A stretch of DNA of 64,000 nt from Topomyia yanbarensis. Taxonomy: Eukaryota > Arthropoda > Insecta > Diptera > Culicidae. The notes beneath the pieces are model-generated. The model was not told the origin of the DNA and did not search any database. It worked only from the letters and a program-made list of their open reading frames with translations. The translations under genes were made by a program, and so were the position numbers. The stretch spans positions 215,058,943 through 215,122,942 of the forward strand of contig NC_080671.1 of assembly GCF_030247195.1 (NCBI RefSeq), in the 5' to 3' direction. This document shows, in pieces, positions 47,800 through 59,896 of the stretch (positions are counted from its first letter, which is position 1; every line of letters starts with the position of its first letter).

Positions 47800-48060
47800 T
47801 TACATTTCTTATAAAAGAAATGTATAGAATTCGCTCAAACTTTCAAGAATTTTTCCGAGGCCCGGAGGGCCGAGTCTTATATACCAATCGACTCAGCTCG
47901 ACGATTTGGGACAATGTCTGTGTGTGTGTGTGTCTGTGTGTGTATGTAACGGACAAATTCTCATTCGTGTTTCTCAGCAATGGCTGAACCGATCTTATAT
48001 ATGACCAAAAACATGTAATCTATTATTAACGCCAACACGGCTTATGTTAGGTCAATAGTA
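47800..48060 (+). repeat. Mosquito-type terminal cassette
   Basis: It reads ACATTTCTTATAAAAGAAATG, then GAGGCCCGGAGGGCCGAGT, a CGACTCAGCTCGACGA word, GTGTGT runs and CAGCAATGGCTGAACCGAT. It is the inverse of the outer part of copy X (about 23040-23230) and related to cassettes near 4550, 9000, 10410, 49050 and 49480. Confidence 0.75.
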
Positions 48061-48457
48061 TCTTCTGAGAATTTAATGAAGGCAATATGCCTCTTTTTTT
48101 GGTACTGTGCTTTTACTGATTAATCCCCCTATGAGTGAGATATTTTCACAAATTTTCTTGGAAGTGATTATATCGAAATGATGCCATCAGCAAATTTGTA
48201 GCTCTTACTTTTGCGAATAACTTTACTAAAGACTTTAAATACCTATTTTGAATACTTTAAAAGTTATGGCTTGTTGTTTGTTGATTACTCTTTGTCACCT
48301 ATTTATTGTTCAATATAGTAATAATCCATTGAAATAAGCTAAACATTATTTCGATAAAACGAATTTTGTGTTTCATTTTATTATCTACAACCGCTAGAAA
48401 TAATCACCGAACACTTCCAAGTTGTCTGGAAGGAACTTGATAACTTATCAGTGCAAA
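48061..48457. other. No feature recognised
   Basis: AT-rich sequence between the cassette and repeat copy B. Confidence 0.35.
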
Positions 48458-51400
48458 AATGTTTATTTGTGCGAACCTTCTGACTGCAATTTTTCTAACT
48501 TATAACCATCGGATCGATCTGAAACAAATCGGAAAATGAAAAGCGAAATAAATAACTTCAAGCAACGGCGTAGCCAAGAGAAAGTTTTGGGGTTTAACGC
48601 CATACAACACCCCCCCCCCCCCTCCACACCCAACAAAAAAAAATTGGATTGAAGTTGAAAATTTATTGATGCTGACTGATTTAATTCAATATTACAATAA
48701 CAATTATCTGATCCGTACATTGATAACCTGTTGTTGTAAACATCATGAGGACTTTTGATAAATTGTCGGAATGGGGTCCTGATATGTAACTGATCTATTG
48801 GTCTTGATTTCACAGTTGTCTAATTGCATCAATATCAAATTCCTGCCTGAAAACATTCCAATAGAAAATCCCAGAATTCTGTAATCAATCATAATCCTCA
48901 GATTAATTTTCAAATTGAGCTCGCTTTTGTAGAGATGCACTGTAATAAGGGTCTTTATTTAATAGGAAGCGAAGTTAAAATTGATTTAATGTCTATGAAA
49001 CATAGAACTGCTCACCAAAAAAATGCATAACTTTCAACATTTGCTAAAAATGTTTTTGCCTTTCTCATTCACTCTAAAATTCGTCAATCTAATCCCGACC
49101 CGGAGGGCCGAGTGTCATATGCCAATCGACTGAGTTCGTCGAGATCGGAAAATGTCTGTGTGTATGTATGTGTGTGTATGTGTCTATGTGGAAAAAAAAT
49201 GTGACTTCTGTTTCTCAGAGATGGCTGGACCGATTTGCACAAAGTTAGTCTCAAATGAAAGGTACAACCTTCCCATCGGCTGCTATTGAATTTTTTATTG
49301 ATTGGACTTCCAGTTCCGGAGTTACGAGTTGAAGAATGCAATCACACACCAAATTGCCATATAAACTGAAATGAAAAATTTTCAAAATCAAATTTGTATT
49401 TTTGATGCAAAATGACTTTAAAATGCATGAAATATTGAGATGTTTGACAAAAATTGACTTTTTTGGACTTTGGTACATTTTTGCCTTTCTAATATAGAAA
49501 GGTTATGCAATCACTCTAAAAATCGTCAATCATACCGGCCCGGAGGGAGTAGGCAGTGAGGGGTTGCTACTTTAAAATTAAAACTAGTTTAAAATTTCTT
49601 AACAAGTTGAAAATTTTCGGCAGTACCTGGACCTCCCAGATCTTTCTCCATGATCCACAGCTGGTTTCAAGCGATGTTTCAGTATCACATAGTATATCAA
49701 GATCATGGCTGCCGATCCATTGTATGTACGTGCAAATCATACTGAACATGTAATATTCATTTCCACCATTGTATTGAACATAACCAGCCATGGAATCGTA
49801 GTCTGAACAAATGAGAAAAGCACAATTGCACCATTAGGTGGATTAAAACAGGTTTATATTTTGGGAATGCGTCGAGTTGGGACGAAAACGTAATATGATT
49901 AATAACGAGGATAACACTTTCCGAATGTAGAGAGAAATTTATGAAAAATGACGATTTCCATTCGACTCAAGTAGGTTCTGATAGATTTTGATGAGCATTT
50001 GATTTTTGTTGTATGACCAATTATATAAATAGGTCAAATGTCCAAAAACAGTAATTTAAGGTCAACATAGCATCATTTTGAAACCGCCAATTTCGGAGGT
50101 TTAGTATCTTCGATGAGTTTTACAAACGTTAAACAGCGTACCATTTGGTAAAAATTTTTTGACGGTATATCGTCCAAGAAGTATTTATGGTGAATTTACT
50201 CAGGTTAATATTCATGACTACAATAAAGTCTCAACAAATTCGCTAAAGACACGAACCTTGTTACTATTTTCTGGAAAATAATTCTGCTTAATTTTAAAAC
50301 TTCAAAAATTATGGTTTCGGAATTATGCCGTTTGGACAGTAAGATCGATTTTCACCGAACCCCCAGCAAACCGAATTTCTGGCTACGCCGCTGACTTCAA
50401 GTAAGTAGAAACAAAGTCGTTCTACACTCGTTCACAGGAAACTTCTTCGAATGCTGAATATCTATTATAATACATTGACACCCCAATTTTATCAGCCAAA
50501 TTGAACATATGTTTGATGGGCTCTAGCAGACGAACAAGACTGAATTCGACTAAATCCTTTCTTGAGCATGTTTTCCTTATCATGAAGATGGAAATATGCA
50601 AAAATATAAAGTTCATCATAATCAGAAATAGTAATCAGACTACATCAAGGGACGGGAAGAATATTTTAACAGCTTCAGTTTATTATAAAGAAAAAAATTG
50701 CCCGATTTAGTCAATGTTCCCCATGATAAAAATGGGTCTTTATTGTATGTATTATTCACTGTGTTTCACATTAATAGGTACATTTCATTTTTGGGGATTT
50801 TTTTTATTGTATCGAACTACAACAATTTTTAGGTAGTTTTCACGGGGTTATTTTATAGACTGCTTTCAAAATTTGGCGAACCTATTCCAATTCGTATACC
50901 AATTAATTGGTATACTTAAGGGTTTATATGTTGCAGATAGAGAAAATAATTAAATTTTCAGCTTTTTTCCTACACAATATTACGAAAGCTTATTAAACAA
51001 TTTTTCTAATAAGTTTGTGAAAATTATAAACCATTTGAAATTTTTTAATAGTTTAATTTTTATTTAACCGTGATTTTTTAATAAATAGTGACCATCGCTT
51101 CACAACGTAGTCTATTTTTCATGGTTTGCGTTGAGCACGATCTCTCGAATTGCTGAACTGAAAATTATGGAACAGAAATTAATTTTTAGTATTCTTTACA
51201 GATTTAACTCGCCGCGCAGATAGCTCTGAATTAGACCCGCTGGTGCCCTAAGACGATTTCGCTAGATTTTCAGAGCACTGTGCACCCAGTGCATTAACGC
51301 AAGTGACGAAAGGTTATCGAAAAGTTTCGTGAAAATGAAAATTCCACTAATGATGATGATTTTCCCAAACGGATCGTTTTCGAAAGGTTTTTATTTGTTC

Positions 51401-52384
51401 TTTGACATTAGGATTAGCGATAATAATTCAAATCAAGGATACTACTGGGAAGTCACCTTTAGAAAAAGTCGATGTCGAAGTAAAATTTTGAACTATGCAC
51501 GCGTGCCCTTCAGACATAGCGTGATATCAGGAGCTGCGATTTCATTTCAACGCTTTTTTGTGAAAAGGGCGATACTTACAAATGTAAACATAAGGCTTTT
51601 TTTCATACATGCTTTGAAACGCAACAAATAAACCTAAAAATTTGGATTCTTCGATATTGCTTTCTTAAACTACAGCAAAAAATACAACGGGCGAAACTGT
51701 ATTTTGTTTGTTTATTTAAAGTTTCGCCCTCCACGCTCCATGCCAACAAACAAGGCGATACTTTTTTTGCTAGCAGTTTAGAGGCGAAACTGTTATTTTT
51801 GTATTTTTCAGGATTATCAAGCTGATACCAGCTGTAAATAGTAACAATGATCGCTATTGAAAAAACACGGACGAAATCGGTGGTGTAGAACGGTAGTTAT
51901 TGTAAAAAACGTAAGGTATCACTGCTAGTATCGCCCTTTTCAAGAAAAAGCGTTGATTTCTTAGTTCTCAGTCGCGTTGGAATTTTGAGTAAAGTATAAA
52001 CTTCAAATCGATTCAAAAAAAATTCGATTTTTTTGGCTCAGTACAATATATAACCCCTTTAGGAAAAGTCAGTTTTCCCACCACAATGCATTGATTGAAG
52101 AATTTAGATATTTTATTAACAGAGCCTTAGCAATAATTCGTTTGTATGTCTATTTTATGGGCCATATTTTCGCTTTCCCATTGATTTGGTTTGAGATTTC
52201 TAGCACTGATGTTGTCCTATGCTGATTTGAGCGATTCGCTGAGTCCTGCCACTATCCCATGTAGTATGTGTTATCAAAAACATTGCGAAGCATCAAATTC
52301 TAAATGTTCTCAAACGATATAATATCCGAAGAGAGTGATAAGAGTTATAAGAAATGTTTCATCACACTGTTAGTTGGATTAAAA
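48458..52384. repeat. Dispersed repeat, copy B
   Basis: Collinear with 3962-7363, with a stretch of about 740 bp (roughly 49285-50030) that copy A lacks. The extra stretch contains another cassette start (49480-49550) and a GGTGGATTAAAA terminus near 49835, so it is itself probably a small insertion. It carries the shorter MITE at 51549-51954 and ends CACACTGTTAGTTGGATTAA near 52382. No gene. Confidence 0.75.
51549..51954. mobile_element. MITE nested in repeat copy B (406 bp)
   Basis: Same AACGCTTTTT and GAAAAGGGCGATACT inverted ends as the MITE in copy A, but with an internal deletion of about 230 bp that removes the GACGATACTTCAATGC to TTCTTTGAATG region. Confidence 0.7.
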
Positions 52385-52740
52385 GCGTTTTTAATCGGAA
52401 TTTAATTATAATTATTGACGCCGAAAGATTTCAAAATGCATGAAACATCGAGATCTTATGTCAAAGCAAAATGTAGGCATCGAATCGAAATTTCACAAAC
52501 CCTCCCGAATTTTTTTTCTGTATCCGTCCCTCCAAAAATATCTATATTGTAAAATGAATGTTCTGAAGGACCAAATTTTGGTAACATTTTTTTAAATAAA
52601 AGTTTCCCTTGAAGCTTTGAAGTGTTTTTGACCACCGAATTTTTCTAACGATTAACGATTGTGGAGCAGAACAAAACCAAACTTTACCAGTGGTTTGGGG
52701 CTCCTTCTAAACTGGTCTGAATTTTTGTTTGAATAAAAAA
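52385..52740. other. No feature recognised
   Basis: AT-rich sequence between repeat copy B and the MITE end that hosts the R1-clade LINE. Confidence 0.35.
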
Positions 52741-53014
52741 AGATGGGTGGGTAATGTCTGTTTTTTTTTTGCAATGGAGAAGGCCTTTATGTCCTAGCCC
52801 AGTACACGTGCTATTGGTAGGGTCCAATATACCACACGGGGTGCACTGGGGGCGTGTCGGACTCGAATGGTGACCAGCCATTAATACCGACTAAACTCCA
52901 TTGGGCTCCGCCATCATTCCTCCCAGGAACTACCTCTCGGTATTACTTCTGGGGGGATGGCTGTACTAAATGCTAAATACTCATTCACTCTCACTCACGC
53001 GTTCATACGTCCTG

Positions 53015-53470
53015 TATGAGGCTTACTTGGGTGCTCTCTCAATCGCACTTTGATTCACTCTCAAACACTCCCACATGAGGCTGACTTTTGTGCTCACCTT
53101 TTTCGTTCCTTGCGAGGCTGACTTGTGTGCTCACCTTACTCATTCCTTGCAAGGCTTACTTTTGTGCTCGCCCCACCCATACCATGTGAGGCTGACTTGG
53201 GTGCTCACCCTATCACCTGATTCACTCTCAATCGTGCCACTCTATTGTACCTTTGTCACTCCCCCTGGCATCCCATGTGGGACATTTTTCTTAGGCCCCA
53301 TTCTGACATACCATGCGAGGCTGACTTGTGTGCTCACCTTTTTCATTCCTTGCTAGGTTGACTTTTGTGCTAGCCTCTACCATACCATGTGAGGCACACT
53401 TTTATGCTCACCCTTAACATGCCGTGTGAGACTGACTTGGATGCTCACCCTTTCACTCCTCTGCCACGCC
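53015..53470 (-). repeat. About 37-bp minisatellite in the R1-clade LINE 3' UTR
   Basis: About nine units on the plus strand marked by GAGGCTGACTTGTGTGCTCA, or variants such as AGGCTTACTTTTGTGCTC, alternating with CATTCCTTGC or CATACCATGT. The units are diverged and two are separated by longer spacers. Confidence 0.8.
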
Positions 53471-53695
53471 ATGAGGTATCGATAGCTAAGTTCCAACATA
53501 CTACGCTACGACCCTCCCGTCTTGGCATGAGGCAGTCCACTTATACGCCTATACACTCACTCTTCTGTCTTGCTTCGGGGTGGCTGGGTTTACCCCTTAC
53601 GCGGTTGCCATTCGCTGCGCCAACCTGCCTCGGCATGAACAGACCATTCACTCCCTTTTTTGCGCTTGGCCTTTTTCGCTCCAGCTAACCTATCA

Positions 53696-56583
53696 CTAGT
53701 TAGCCGTGCCCGTCGTCTGTTGCTCGGTTCGCCAGATTACCTGTAGCCTACTGGCAATCTGGATGGTAGCAGCCGAGACTGCGTTCCACTTCTCCACCGA
53801 TTGACACATCCGCTGAATAAGGGTATCAGGGGTTGTGTCCCAGCCACAGACGTCAAGCATTGCTCTTCTTTCGACGTCGAACCGATGACATACGAACAGT
53901 ATGTGTTCGGCAGTTTCATCTACATCTGGGCAGTCCGGGCAGACTGGGACCTCCGCGTGCCCGAACCTGTGGAGGTACTGTCGGAAACAGCCAAGGCCTG
54001 ACAGGAATTGTGTCAGGTGGAAGTGAACTTCCCCATGGGGTCTTCCCACCCAGCTCGATATGCTAGGTATCAGCCGGTGGGTCCACCTACCTTTCGAGGA
54101 GTTGTCCCACTCACGCTGCCATCTGGCGACCGAGGTCACCCTGGTGCGCTCGCGGGCTCCCCTATTTCCACGTAGCTCAAAGCACTCCTCATCTTCCCGA
54201 ATGACCAGCCCGACTGGCATCATGCTCGCTATCACGCAGGATGCATCGTGTGATACCGTGCGGTAGGCAGATATCACTCTGAGGCACATCACGCGGTAGG
54301 TGCTCTCCAGTTTCTGTAGGTAACTGGTTACCCTCAGTGCTCTTGACCATGACGGGCCGCCGTACCTGAGGATAGATACGGCAACGCCTGCCAGTAACCT
54401 ACGTCTACTGGCGCACACCTGTTGAGCTGTTGGACATCATTCTCGATAGAGCCGCAACAGCAGTCGACGCTCTCTTGCACGTATAGTCGACATGGCTGCC
54501 GTAGGTCAGCTTGTCGTCTATAATGACTCCGAGAGACTTCAGACTTCGCTGTGAAGTGATCGCGACTTCTCCCACATGGATAACTGCATGTTGTGCCGAC
54601 TTGCGGTTGTTGACGATAACTACCTCCGTCTTATGATGAGCGAGCTCCAGGCCTCTCGCGCTCATCCATTCCTCCACCGTGCTAATCGCGTGTTCTGCGG
54701 TTAGTTCTACCTCAGGAATTGACTCCCCGTAGACCTCCAAGGTTACGTCGTCGGCAAAGCCGACGATCTTGACCCCAGGAGGGAACTTCAGTCTCAGAAT
54801 CCCGTCATACATGAGGTTCCATAGCACCGGACCTAGGATCGAGCCCTGCGGGACTCCGACGGTAATCGGAACCCTTTTCTGACCGGCATCGGTCTCGTAT
54901 AGCAGTACGCGGTTCTGGAAGTAACTTTCCAGGATCCGGTACAGACCCACCGGTAGGCTAAGCCGGTGTAACGAGAGCGCGATGGCATCCCAGCTTGCGC
55001 TGTTGAATGCGTTCTTCACGTCAAGTGTCACTAACGCACAGTATCGAATACCTCGCCTTTTCCGTTGGATCGCTATCTCGGCAGTATTTATCACTGAGTT
55101 GAGAGCGTCCACTGTGGACTTACCCTTCCGAAAGCCAAACTGGTTGCTTGACAGACCGTCCGTACCTTCCGCGTACGGGGTTAGCCTGTTGAGGATGATC
55201 CTCTCAAGCAGTTTGCCAGTCGTGTCGATCAGACAGATTGGTCTGTACGCCGATGGGTCGCCTAGCGGCTTTCCGGCTTCGGCAACAGCACCAATTTCTG
55301 CCTTTTCCATCTATCGGGGAAACGGCACTCGTCAAGGCATCTCTGCATAGCTAGCCTGAACATGTTCGGGTTCGGTATGATCGCTGCCTTGAGAGCGTTA
55401 TTTGGAACTCCATCCGGCCCTGGAGCTTTGTTCATTGCTAGGGATTTAGCCACTGCGAGTAGTTCTTCATTAGTCACTGGAGCCACCATTTCGGCCGTGC
55501 ACGCATTGTCTCGTAGTGCAGGTGGCCAGGGGCTTGTGTCTCGAGACGGGAAGAGTACTTCGATAACCGTTGCCAACCGGTCCGGAGACCGTTCTGGGGG
55601 TGAGGAGCCCCCTTTGGTCTTGGCCATCACAATCCTGTAGGCGTTACCCCACGGATTCGCGTTGGCACTCTCACATAGGTTGTCGAAACACGCTCTCTTG
55701 CTGCTTTTAATGGCCTTGTTAAGGGCCAATTTCGCAGCTCGAAACACTTCACGGCGGTTCTCTCTTGCATCCTCGGTGCGGGCTCTTTGCATCCTACGTC
55801 TAGCTCTGAGGCAGGCTGACCGTAGAGCTGCAATCTCGGCACTCCACCAGTATACCGGGCATCTACCGTTTCTTGGCAGTGTTTTTCTCGGCATAGTGGC
55901 GTCGCACGCGCGTGATAGAACAGCTACCAGCGCATCCCGCTTAGACTGTCGGTGTTGGTCTCCAGTCCCAGGGCCGCGGTGAAAGCTTCGCAGTCGAAGT
56001 GATTGGACTTCCACCCGCGTACCTGACAGGGATATCCCGCCCTCGGATGCTGCACACCATAGTTGATCTTAAAGCGGATTGCTAGATGATCGCTATGGGT
56101 GTAGCCTTCGTCTACACTCCATTCCATGCCTGGAGCCAGACTCGGGCTGGCAAATGTTAGGTCAATCCACGCCTCCACTCCGTTTCTACGGAATGTACTA
56201 GCGGAGCCATTATTAGCTAGCACAGTATCGAGTTTCGCAAGCGCCTCCATTAGCGCTAGGTTCGACGAGAGCCTGTCGATCATCTGGTTGAACTGTTCTA
56301 TTGGCCACCTTGATTGGGCGTAGCAGCTGCAATAGAACACACCATTGATCTTGGCAATCGCCACACCCTCGGCGGAGGGGTGTATTACCTCTTGAACCGG
56401 GAACCGTCCCGTTGTACAGATTGCCACCATTCCAGACCCGTCCGACACCCAATTGCCGTTACCGGCAGGGATGCGGTACGGGTTTGATAAGAGGGCGACA
56501 TCTGTCCTCGACTCCGAGACCGACTGCCACAGCAGCTGTTGGGCTGCTGCACAATGGTTAAGATTTAGCTGTGTGACGTTCAC
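53696..56583 (-). pseudogene. R1-clade LINE ORF2 (endonuclease-RT), broken
   Basis: Four frame segments: 56583-55924 (endonuclease), 56014-55262 (linker and RT start), 55310-54405 (RT) and 54418-53696 (C-terminus). The endonuclease begins TQLNLNHCAAAQQLL and has IDLTFASPSL and THSDHLAI. The GDFNAW block expected between SSNLAL and MEALAKLD is missing, an internal deletion. RT motifs: MNKAPGPDGVPN, AYRPICLIDTTGKLLERII, TLDVKNAFNSASW, VPQGSILGPVLW and the catalytic GFADDVTL. The C-terminus carries CPDCPDVDETAEHILFVCHR, a CCHC motif typical of R1-type ORF2. ORF1 overlaps the start by 4 nt (ATGA). With these lesions no enzyme is made. Confidence 0.9.
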
Positions 56584-57950
56584 GGCTTCTTCTTATTTAA
56601 CTCACCGAAGGGAAACGAAGGTCCGCCCATAGCATGTTTACGGGCTTGCTTCTTAGCGGTGCAGATAAGGCACTTGTGTGCCTTAGTGCACCCCCGCTCT
56701 TTATGTCCCTCCTCGCCGCAGCAACGACATAGTTTGCTCCTATCTATGCCTTTGCACTCGTATGCTTTGTGGCCGGACTCAAGGCACCGATAGCACCTAT
56801 CCACTGAAGGCGGCTGGGGTATACTAATAGGGCATACCGACCAGCCGATCTTCAGCTTCCCTTTCTCGGTTACCTTTTTGGCATCCGCATTCAGTAGCCT
56901 GAGGTAGGCTACTTGGGTGCCAGAGGGTCCGTCTCTCAATCGCACAGAGGCCCGCTCGATTATGACGCCGCATTGTTTCTTAAAGGCTGCGACGACATCT
57001 TCTGCGGTAGTGAACTCGTCCAGATGCTTGCACTGGAGAGTCATTTCCGCCCCTAGCGACCTGACTTGGGCGCCCTCACCAAGGACCTCTTGGGCCAAGG
57101 CCTTGCATACCGCACTAGATTGTGCGCCTCGCTTCAGCACCAGAAGCATTTCTCCCGTGTTGGTGCGTCTCACGCTACGCACATCTTGCCCAAGGGCCGA
57201 AAGGCTTTCGGCCGCCTTCATCGACTTTAGGACATCGGCATATTTGTACTTGTCGGTTTTCAACCACAAAGCCTCGCCTCTGTCCTTGGCCCTCTTCGCG
57301 GGCCGCGGTACCTCCGGTGTCGGTGCCGGCTTCTTCCTGGTGACCAGCGTCCAGGGGTTTGGGCCCCCCTGCCCCGGTCGCGTCGGGTTGCTGGTACCAA
57401 CACTCTGCTCAGCGAGGTCACTCTCGCTCTCGCTTACCTCGCCCAAACGGCGTTTGACCTTAACGGTTGCACGCCGTGCGGTGTCGCTTTTTGCACCCTC
57501 GCCTGGCGACTTCCTAGGGCGCTTCGCGTTCGACGCCGTCTTGCGATTGCCCTTGCCTTTTCCCTTCGAGGGGAACTCGGCCGCCGCTTCAAGCGACGTG
57601 GCTGCTCCATAGAAGGTGAAGGGCACTGTCTGAGTGCCCGTATCGACCTTCTCTTTTCCCTCCTTCTTGGAGGCCACTGTCTGGGTTTCTCTGTCGGACT
57701 TCTCCCGACATTCCGCCCTCTTAGCATAAGCCTGCTGTTTCTGTCTTGCGACACGAACAGTTTTTCGGAGTTCCAGGAGACTCTGTTTTAACTCCTTGCT
57801 TATGTTTTGCTTTGCGCTAGTGTACTCGATTATTGCATCGAGCTGTTCCACCACTTTGCGCATCGTCGATAATGGCCCGTCCGGTGCGTTGGTAGGGCTA
57901 TTTCCTACCGCTGCTGGGGGGTCACTGGTGCTTTCAGATGCAGCACTCAT
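56580..57950 (-). CDS. R1-clade LINE ORF1, gag-like (about 456 aa)
   Basis: The frame is open from 58103, but I prefer the Met at 57950 (MSAASESTSDPPAAVG), since the upstream 51 codons look like 5' UTR. The N-terminal half is basic and low-complexity, with a short coiled coil around KQNISKELKQSLLELRK. The C-terminal part has an RRM-like region (LQCKHLDEFTTAEDVVAAF) and zinc knuckles: CYRCLESGHKAYEC, CRCCGEEGHKERGC and a partial CLIC. It would bind the LINE RNA. It is intact although ORF2 is not. The stop overlaps the ORF2 start. Confidence 0.85.
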   Translation of the reverse strand: MSAASESTSDPPAAVGNSPTNAPDGPLSTMRKVVEQLDAIIEYTSAKQNISKELKQSLLELRKTVRVARQKQQAYAKRAECREKSDRETQTVASKKEGKEKVDTGTQTVPFTFYGAATSLEAAAEFPSKGKGKGNRKTASNAKRPRKSPGEGAKSDTARRATVKVKRRLGEVSESESDLAEQSVGTSNPTRPGQGGPNPWTLVTRKKPAPTPEVPRPAKRAKDRGEALWLKTDKYKYADVLKSMKAAESLSALGQDVRSVRRTNTGEMLLVLKRGAQSSAVCKALAQEVLGEGAQVRSLGAEMTLQCKHLDEFTTAEDVVAAFKKQCGVIIERASVRLRDGPSGTQVAYLRLLNADAKKVTEKGKLKIGWSVCPISIPQPPSVDRCYRCLESGHKAYECKGIDRSKLCRCCGEEGHKERGCTKAHKCLICTAKKQARKHAMGGPSFPFGELNKKKP

Positions 57951-58402
57951 CGCTCCACTACTCTCCCCACGGGGGGGGAGACCTCGCCAAACCACCTCTA
58001 GCGAAGGGGTTTGGCACCTCCGTTTGTTTACTATTTTTATTTTTGTTCTCCATATCAAATCCCACGAGTCGCGCGAGAATAAATGTCCGCCACGCCAGAG
58101 CACCGCATTAGCGTGGTAAGGGACGCTTACTGTGGGGGTTGCCCAGGTACCCCACAGGCTCCGTTAACGATCGAGCATCTTTTTCACCCCCTCGATCACT
58201 CATCCCTCGGCACGGGTCGCTTCACGCCTTGGAATTGGGGTTATGACCTACCTTGCTTTACGTGGTGACCTCGGCCCAGATCATCACAACCATCCTCCTT
58301 TACCAGGGCTTTGGACCTGTAGCTCTGGTTCTCAATAGTTCTATGTACGTATATTATTACAGACATGCCACTATTGAGATCCGTCATTCGCTAGCGGAGT
58401 TT
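57951..58402 (-). other. 5' UTR of the R1-clade LINE
   Basis: Sequence between the ORF1 start and the LINE boundary set by the TSD. It includes a GC-rich run with CCCCACGGGGGGGGAG near 57967. No repeat was recognised. Confidence 0.5.
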
Positions 58403-58835
58403 GGGTAATATCTGTGACATAACCGGAGTGTCATGACCTTACTTCGGACATTTTAAAAAGTTTTGGCGCTGATAAGGGTTATTTTGTATGGTAAAAAAAC
58501 ATGAATCTCCCCCTTTCATATATTTCGGACTTTTCATATTTTTTTCATTTGATTGATCCAGTGGTTTAATTTGAAATCTGCAACGCATGATACAATTATA
58601 ACTGGTTAATAACCTACACCAACACCAATGATATCATGCTGAGAATTCTTCAGCATCCAACGATCTTTAAACTCAGCACAACCATCAATAGTTCTTTTCC
58701 GAACCACTATAATTATAATAAAGAATAATTTGAAAATTTCCATTCAAACATGTTATTTCCAATCTAAAGATTCTGTTGAATATCACTAGATTTCAAACAA
58801 CATGTCCGATGTGTCACAGACGTTACCCATCCATG

Positions 58836-58983
58836 TTTGGTTTAATTACTTATTTATTTTTAAAAGAAAATAGCTACTTCTGCAGTTAGTATGTTAGTAT
58901 TCTCTGTGGAAATACTGTTTGAATTTTATTGAAATATTATGGCAAAACAATGTGTATACTCCTTTACCGTCTTCTGTGCATAG
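58836..58983. other. No feature recognised
   Basis: Short AT-rich spacer between two MITE-like elements. Confidence 0.35.
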
Positions 58984-59896
58984 GGTAATATGGAGAGATG
59001 CCGCACATTTCTAAAAACCGGTCCTGCATCAAAGTAAATCATTCAATATATGATGAAATTTGACATGAAAAAAAATCAATAAATTTCAATGAACACTTTT
59101 AAAAAAGATCATTGCGGGAGAGATGCCGCCTCTGCGGGTGATGCGTGATCACAAACTGAAAAATAGTGAACAAAAGTATTTTTTACCTCTCGTTGATGTT
59201 AGTGCCTGAAACTTTAAAGAATAAACCGAAGTAACTATTACTCAGACACATATCGCCCGTTTAAATATATAGATAATTGATTCATAATCCTATATGTCAC
59301 TATGGATTGTGGATATACCTTATCCAGAACCCATACCTGATGCAAATTATCGTTAAATGACATTACGAGGTGGAAAAAAATATATATTAGCTACGTATCC
59401 TCAGCCATCGAGTGCGGCATATCACTCATAATTTTGATGGGCATCTCTCCCAATTGTATGGTAGAGATGCCGCATGACGATATTTTCCGACCGTGCTCAT
59501 GATCAGAATGTCTTCTAAAAGGTCCCAGCTATTCAACCGATACATAATTCACAAAAAAAAAATCGAACGATTTAAGAAAAACGAAATTTTAATGTGGTGC
59601 TGAAAAATTTTCGGCGCTCCACCCTAGTAACAATTGTGGTTTTATGATAGTTTTATAGCCATTGATAAAACTTAGATTGCACTTGTAGCGTGCTATAAAG
59701 CTTCAGTTATTACTTGGGCAAGATGCAACTGGACGCACAAAATCATTAATACAATTTTCGTGAGTTAATAATAAGGATTACTTTACATCTCTAGAGTTGT
59801 AGTTCCCCGAAAGACAAACTCACAATATCATATTGCCGTATAAAATTGACCCTATATACGAGATATATAGAGTGCGGCATCTCAATCGAAATTACC
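58984..59896. mobile_element. MITE-like element with GAGATGCCGCAC ends
   Basis: The left end is GGTAATATGGAGAGATGCCG, then CAC. The right end, inverted, is GGTAATTTCGATTGAGATGC, then CGCAC. GAGAGATGCCGC and GTAGAGATGCCGC also occur inside (59120, 59462). No ORF. The TSD is not clear. Confidence 0.5.

Larger units (their letters stand above)
52761..58402 (-). mobile_element. R1-clade LINE, full length but mutated (5.6 kb)
   Basis: On the minus strand: 5' UTR, ORF1 with Cys/His knuckles, ORF2 (endonuclease and RT, no RNase H), a 3' UTR of about 930 bp with a minisatellite, and an A tail (10 T at 52761-52770). The flanking GGGTAATGTCTG (52749-52760) and GGGTAATATCTG (58403-58414) form a 12-bp TSD with one mismatch. 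ORF2 has at least three frameshifts and an endonuclease deletion, so it is inactive. Clade call from ORF2 motifs and the ORF1/ORF2 overlap. Confidence 0.85.
52741..58835. mobile_element. MITE of the GGGTAATGTCTG family, split by the R1-clade LINE
   Basis: The left end (AGATGGGTGGGTAATGTCTG) stops at the LINE poly(A). The rest resumes at 58403 as GGGTAATATCTGTGACATAA. The far end at 58805-58835 is inverted (TGTGTCACAGACGTTACCCA). Without the LINE the MITE would be about 450 bp, similar to the one at 36327-36765. Confidence 0.6.

Noticed and set aside
53075..53356. 93-residue plus-strand frame with repeated Leu-Thr-Cys-Val-Leu-Thr units
   Set aside because: Product of the 37-bp minisatellite in the LINE 3' UTR.
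56917..57612. 231-residue plus-strand frame
   Set aside because: Antisense to the R1-clade ORF1, whose zinc knuckles establish the minus strand as coding.
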